A stretch of DNA of 33,471 bases, from positions 1-33,471 of the forward strand of contig JAHLWT010000166.1 of assembly GCA_019057775.1 (NCBI GenBank), written 5' to 3'. Source of the DNA: Promethearchaeota archaeon. GTDB taxonomy: Archaea; Asgardarchaeota; Lokiarchaeia; Sigynarchaeales; SOKP01. This document shows positions 32,619-33,471 of the stretch, piece after piece (position 1 is the stretch's first letter; every line of letters starts with the position of its first letter). The notes beneath the pieces were generated by a model. It did no database searches, was not told the DNA's origin, and saw only the letters and a program-made list of their open reading frames with translations. A program made the translations under genes and the position numbers.

Positions 32619-33471
32619 TTAAACCTCCCAATTTCCGGGATTCATAATTCCTTTAGGATCAATAGTACTCCGAATTGTATTTAACAATTTCTTATAGTTA
32701 GGATCCATTTTTTCAAGAATTAATTGTTGTCCTACTAATTCTGCTTTCCAAGGAATACCACCTAATTCTAAAGCTAATTTATTAGTTTCATGTAGAGCAT
32801 TTCTAGCGTTTTCTATATCTTTGGGATCGGCACGATTAAATGAATAGGAAAAAAACATTACAATATTATGAGTTCCTCCAATAAGTCTTGAACCTAAAGT
32901 AGGGACAATTCCGTACTTTTTAGCAATTTTAGCACCTCTTCTATATGCTTCAGGAATTTGCTCTAAAGGCATATTTGCCCCCACATACTCAAATCCCCCT
33001 CCTTTTCTATAGTCTGCTGCAGCGGCAGCAAAAATAGGTTTTTCCAAATAAGCGTTTCTAATTCTTTCTGGTGTTTTCATATACCGAGCTTTACTCTTAC
33101 GATATATACGTTTAAAAACCTTAATATGAGAATCTATTTCCTCTTGAGATTCCCCCGTAACATAAGCAATGATGAAAACATATCCTTTCATCCAATCTGG
33201 TTTGTCTTGCATCCCAAGAAGGATATCTTCAGCTAGACCAGTTTCCGTAAGCCTTAAAAGAACATTTGGAATATCTTTTAGATCCTTCAATAATCCAAAT
33301 ACGACTTCCCGAAATCGTGTTTTGTTAAATAATTGGATTGACAATTTAGTGATAATTCCCATTGTTCCAAAGGAACTAATAAATAAACCTATAAGATCTG
33401 GAATAGGCCCTCTTGCAAACCAATACTTAGAAACTGCGCAAGAACCAAGTTTACAGATATCACCATTTGGT
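32619..33471 (-). CDS. FAD-linked oxidase (GlcD/LDH type), 5' end beyond the window
   Basis: The frame stays open to the edge of the window, so this is a partial gene; the 283 or so codons visible are its C-terminal part. Upstream of the internal Met at 33362 the frame reads WFARGPIPDLIGLFISSFGTMGIITKL, which is the end of the FAD-binding PCMH domain (compare GSEGTLGIVTKA of glycolate and lactate oxidases). The C-terminal cap domain includes PTLGSRLIGGTHNIVMFF, and the protein ends KLLNTIRSTIDPKGIMNPGNW, the family's standard final motif. It pairs with the HdrD-like gene as a hydroxyacid or alkylglycerone-type dehydrogenase. Substrate is unknown. Confidence 0.9.
   Translation of the reverse strand, partial: PNGDICKLGSCAVSKYWFARGPIPDLIGLFISSFGTMGIITKLSIQLFNKTRFREVVFGLLKDLKDIPNVLLRLTETGLAEDILLGMQDKPDWMKGYVFIIAYVTGESQEEIDSHIKVFKRIYRKSKARYMKTPERIRNAYLEKPIFAAAAADYRKGGGFEYVGANMPLEQIPEAYRRGAKIAKKYGIVPTLGSRLIGGTHNIVMFFSYSFNRADPKDIENARNALHETNKLALELGGIPWKAELVGQQLILEKMDPNYKKLLNTIRSTIDPKGIMNPGNWEV
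32624..32629 (-). promoter_or_regulatory. Shine-Dalgarno inside the FAD oxidase gene end
   Basis: GGGAGG on the minus strand, 10 bases before ATG 32613, overlapping the last codons of the FAD oxidase gene. It supports ATG 32613 over an in-frame start 18 bases earlier, and coupled translation. Confidence 0.7.

Overview
The window is strongly AT-rich archaeal DNA and most likely comes from an Asgard archaeon of the Lokiarchaeia type. It holds a histone, a proteasome beta-type protein, a two-domain gelsolin, a RING-like protein, an EMC3/TMCO1-like insertase, a HEAT-repeat protein, methanofuran-biosynthesis genes and Hdr-type iron-sulfur proteins. The gelsolin and EMC3-like genes argue most directly for Asgard. 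Placement below phylum level is inference. I see no tRNA, rRNA, CRISPR array, transposase or phage gene.

Layout. Positions 91-2991 hold a large HEAT-repeat, coiled-coil protein that ends in a winged-helix-like segment and a beta-sandwich-like tail. Positions 3156-7276 (minus) hold a two-gene hydratase pair, the methanofuran genes mfnE and mfnF, and a NOG1-family GTPase. Positions 7325-13156 hold a small helical protein, aspartate-semialdehyde dehydrogenase, an orphan 508-residue protein, a DUF362-type protein and a divergent type II pantothenate kinase. A long hairpin lies between two convergent genes at 13158-13229. Positions 13321-15306 hold a 6-phospho-3-hexuloisomerase, a ferredoxin with an HgcB-like cysteine tail behind a perfect palindrome, a flavin reductase and the remnant of a second flavin reductase.

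Positions 15374-19183 are the most unusual part. A histone gene is separated by about 800 bases rich in inverted repeats from a proteasome beta-like gene whose nucleophilic threonine is replaced by alanine. That gene is followed on the same strand by a long coiled-coil protein ending in a RING/PHD-like zinc finger. Positions 19265-25483 hold a LysE-family exporter, a tail-anchored helical protein, an aminotransferase, a gelsolin fused to a zinc ribbon, a coiled-coil protein, a GtrA-like protein and a DUF106 membrane protein.

Positions 25598-33471 hold a radical SAM protein whose cluster motif lies upstream of any standard start codon, a zinc-ribbon protein that shares its ribbon with the gelsolin, a translational GTPase fused to a YqgF/RuvX-like RNase H domain, a dual-specificity phosphatase, two Hdr-type Fe-S proteins and an FAD-linked oxidase cut by the window edge.

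The metabolic genes fit an anaerobe with tetrahydromethanopterin/methanofuran C1 chemistry, ribulose-monophosphate sugar chemistry and Fe-S/flavin electron transfer. The other genes are the kind of eukaryote-like cell-biology genes that make Asgard genomes distinctive. The best candidates for undescribed biology are the Thr1-less proteasome subunit next to a RING-like protein, the GTPase-YqgF fusion, and the zinc-ribbon module shared by gelsolin and a small partner.
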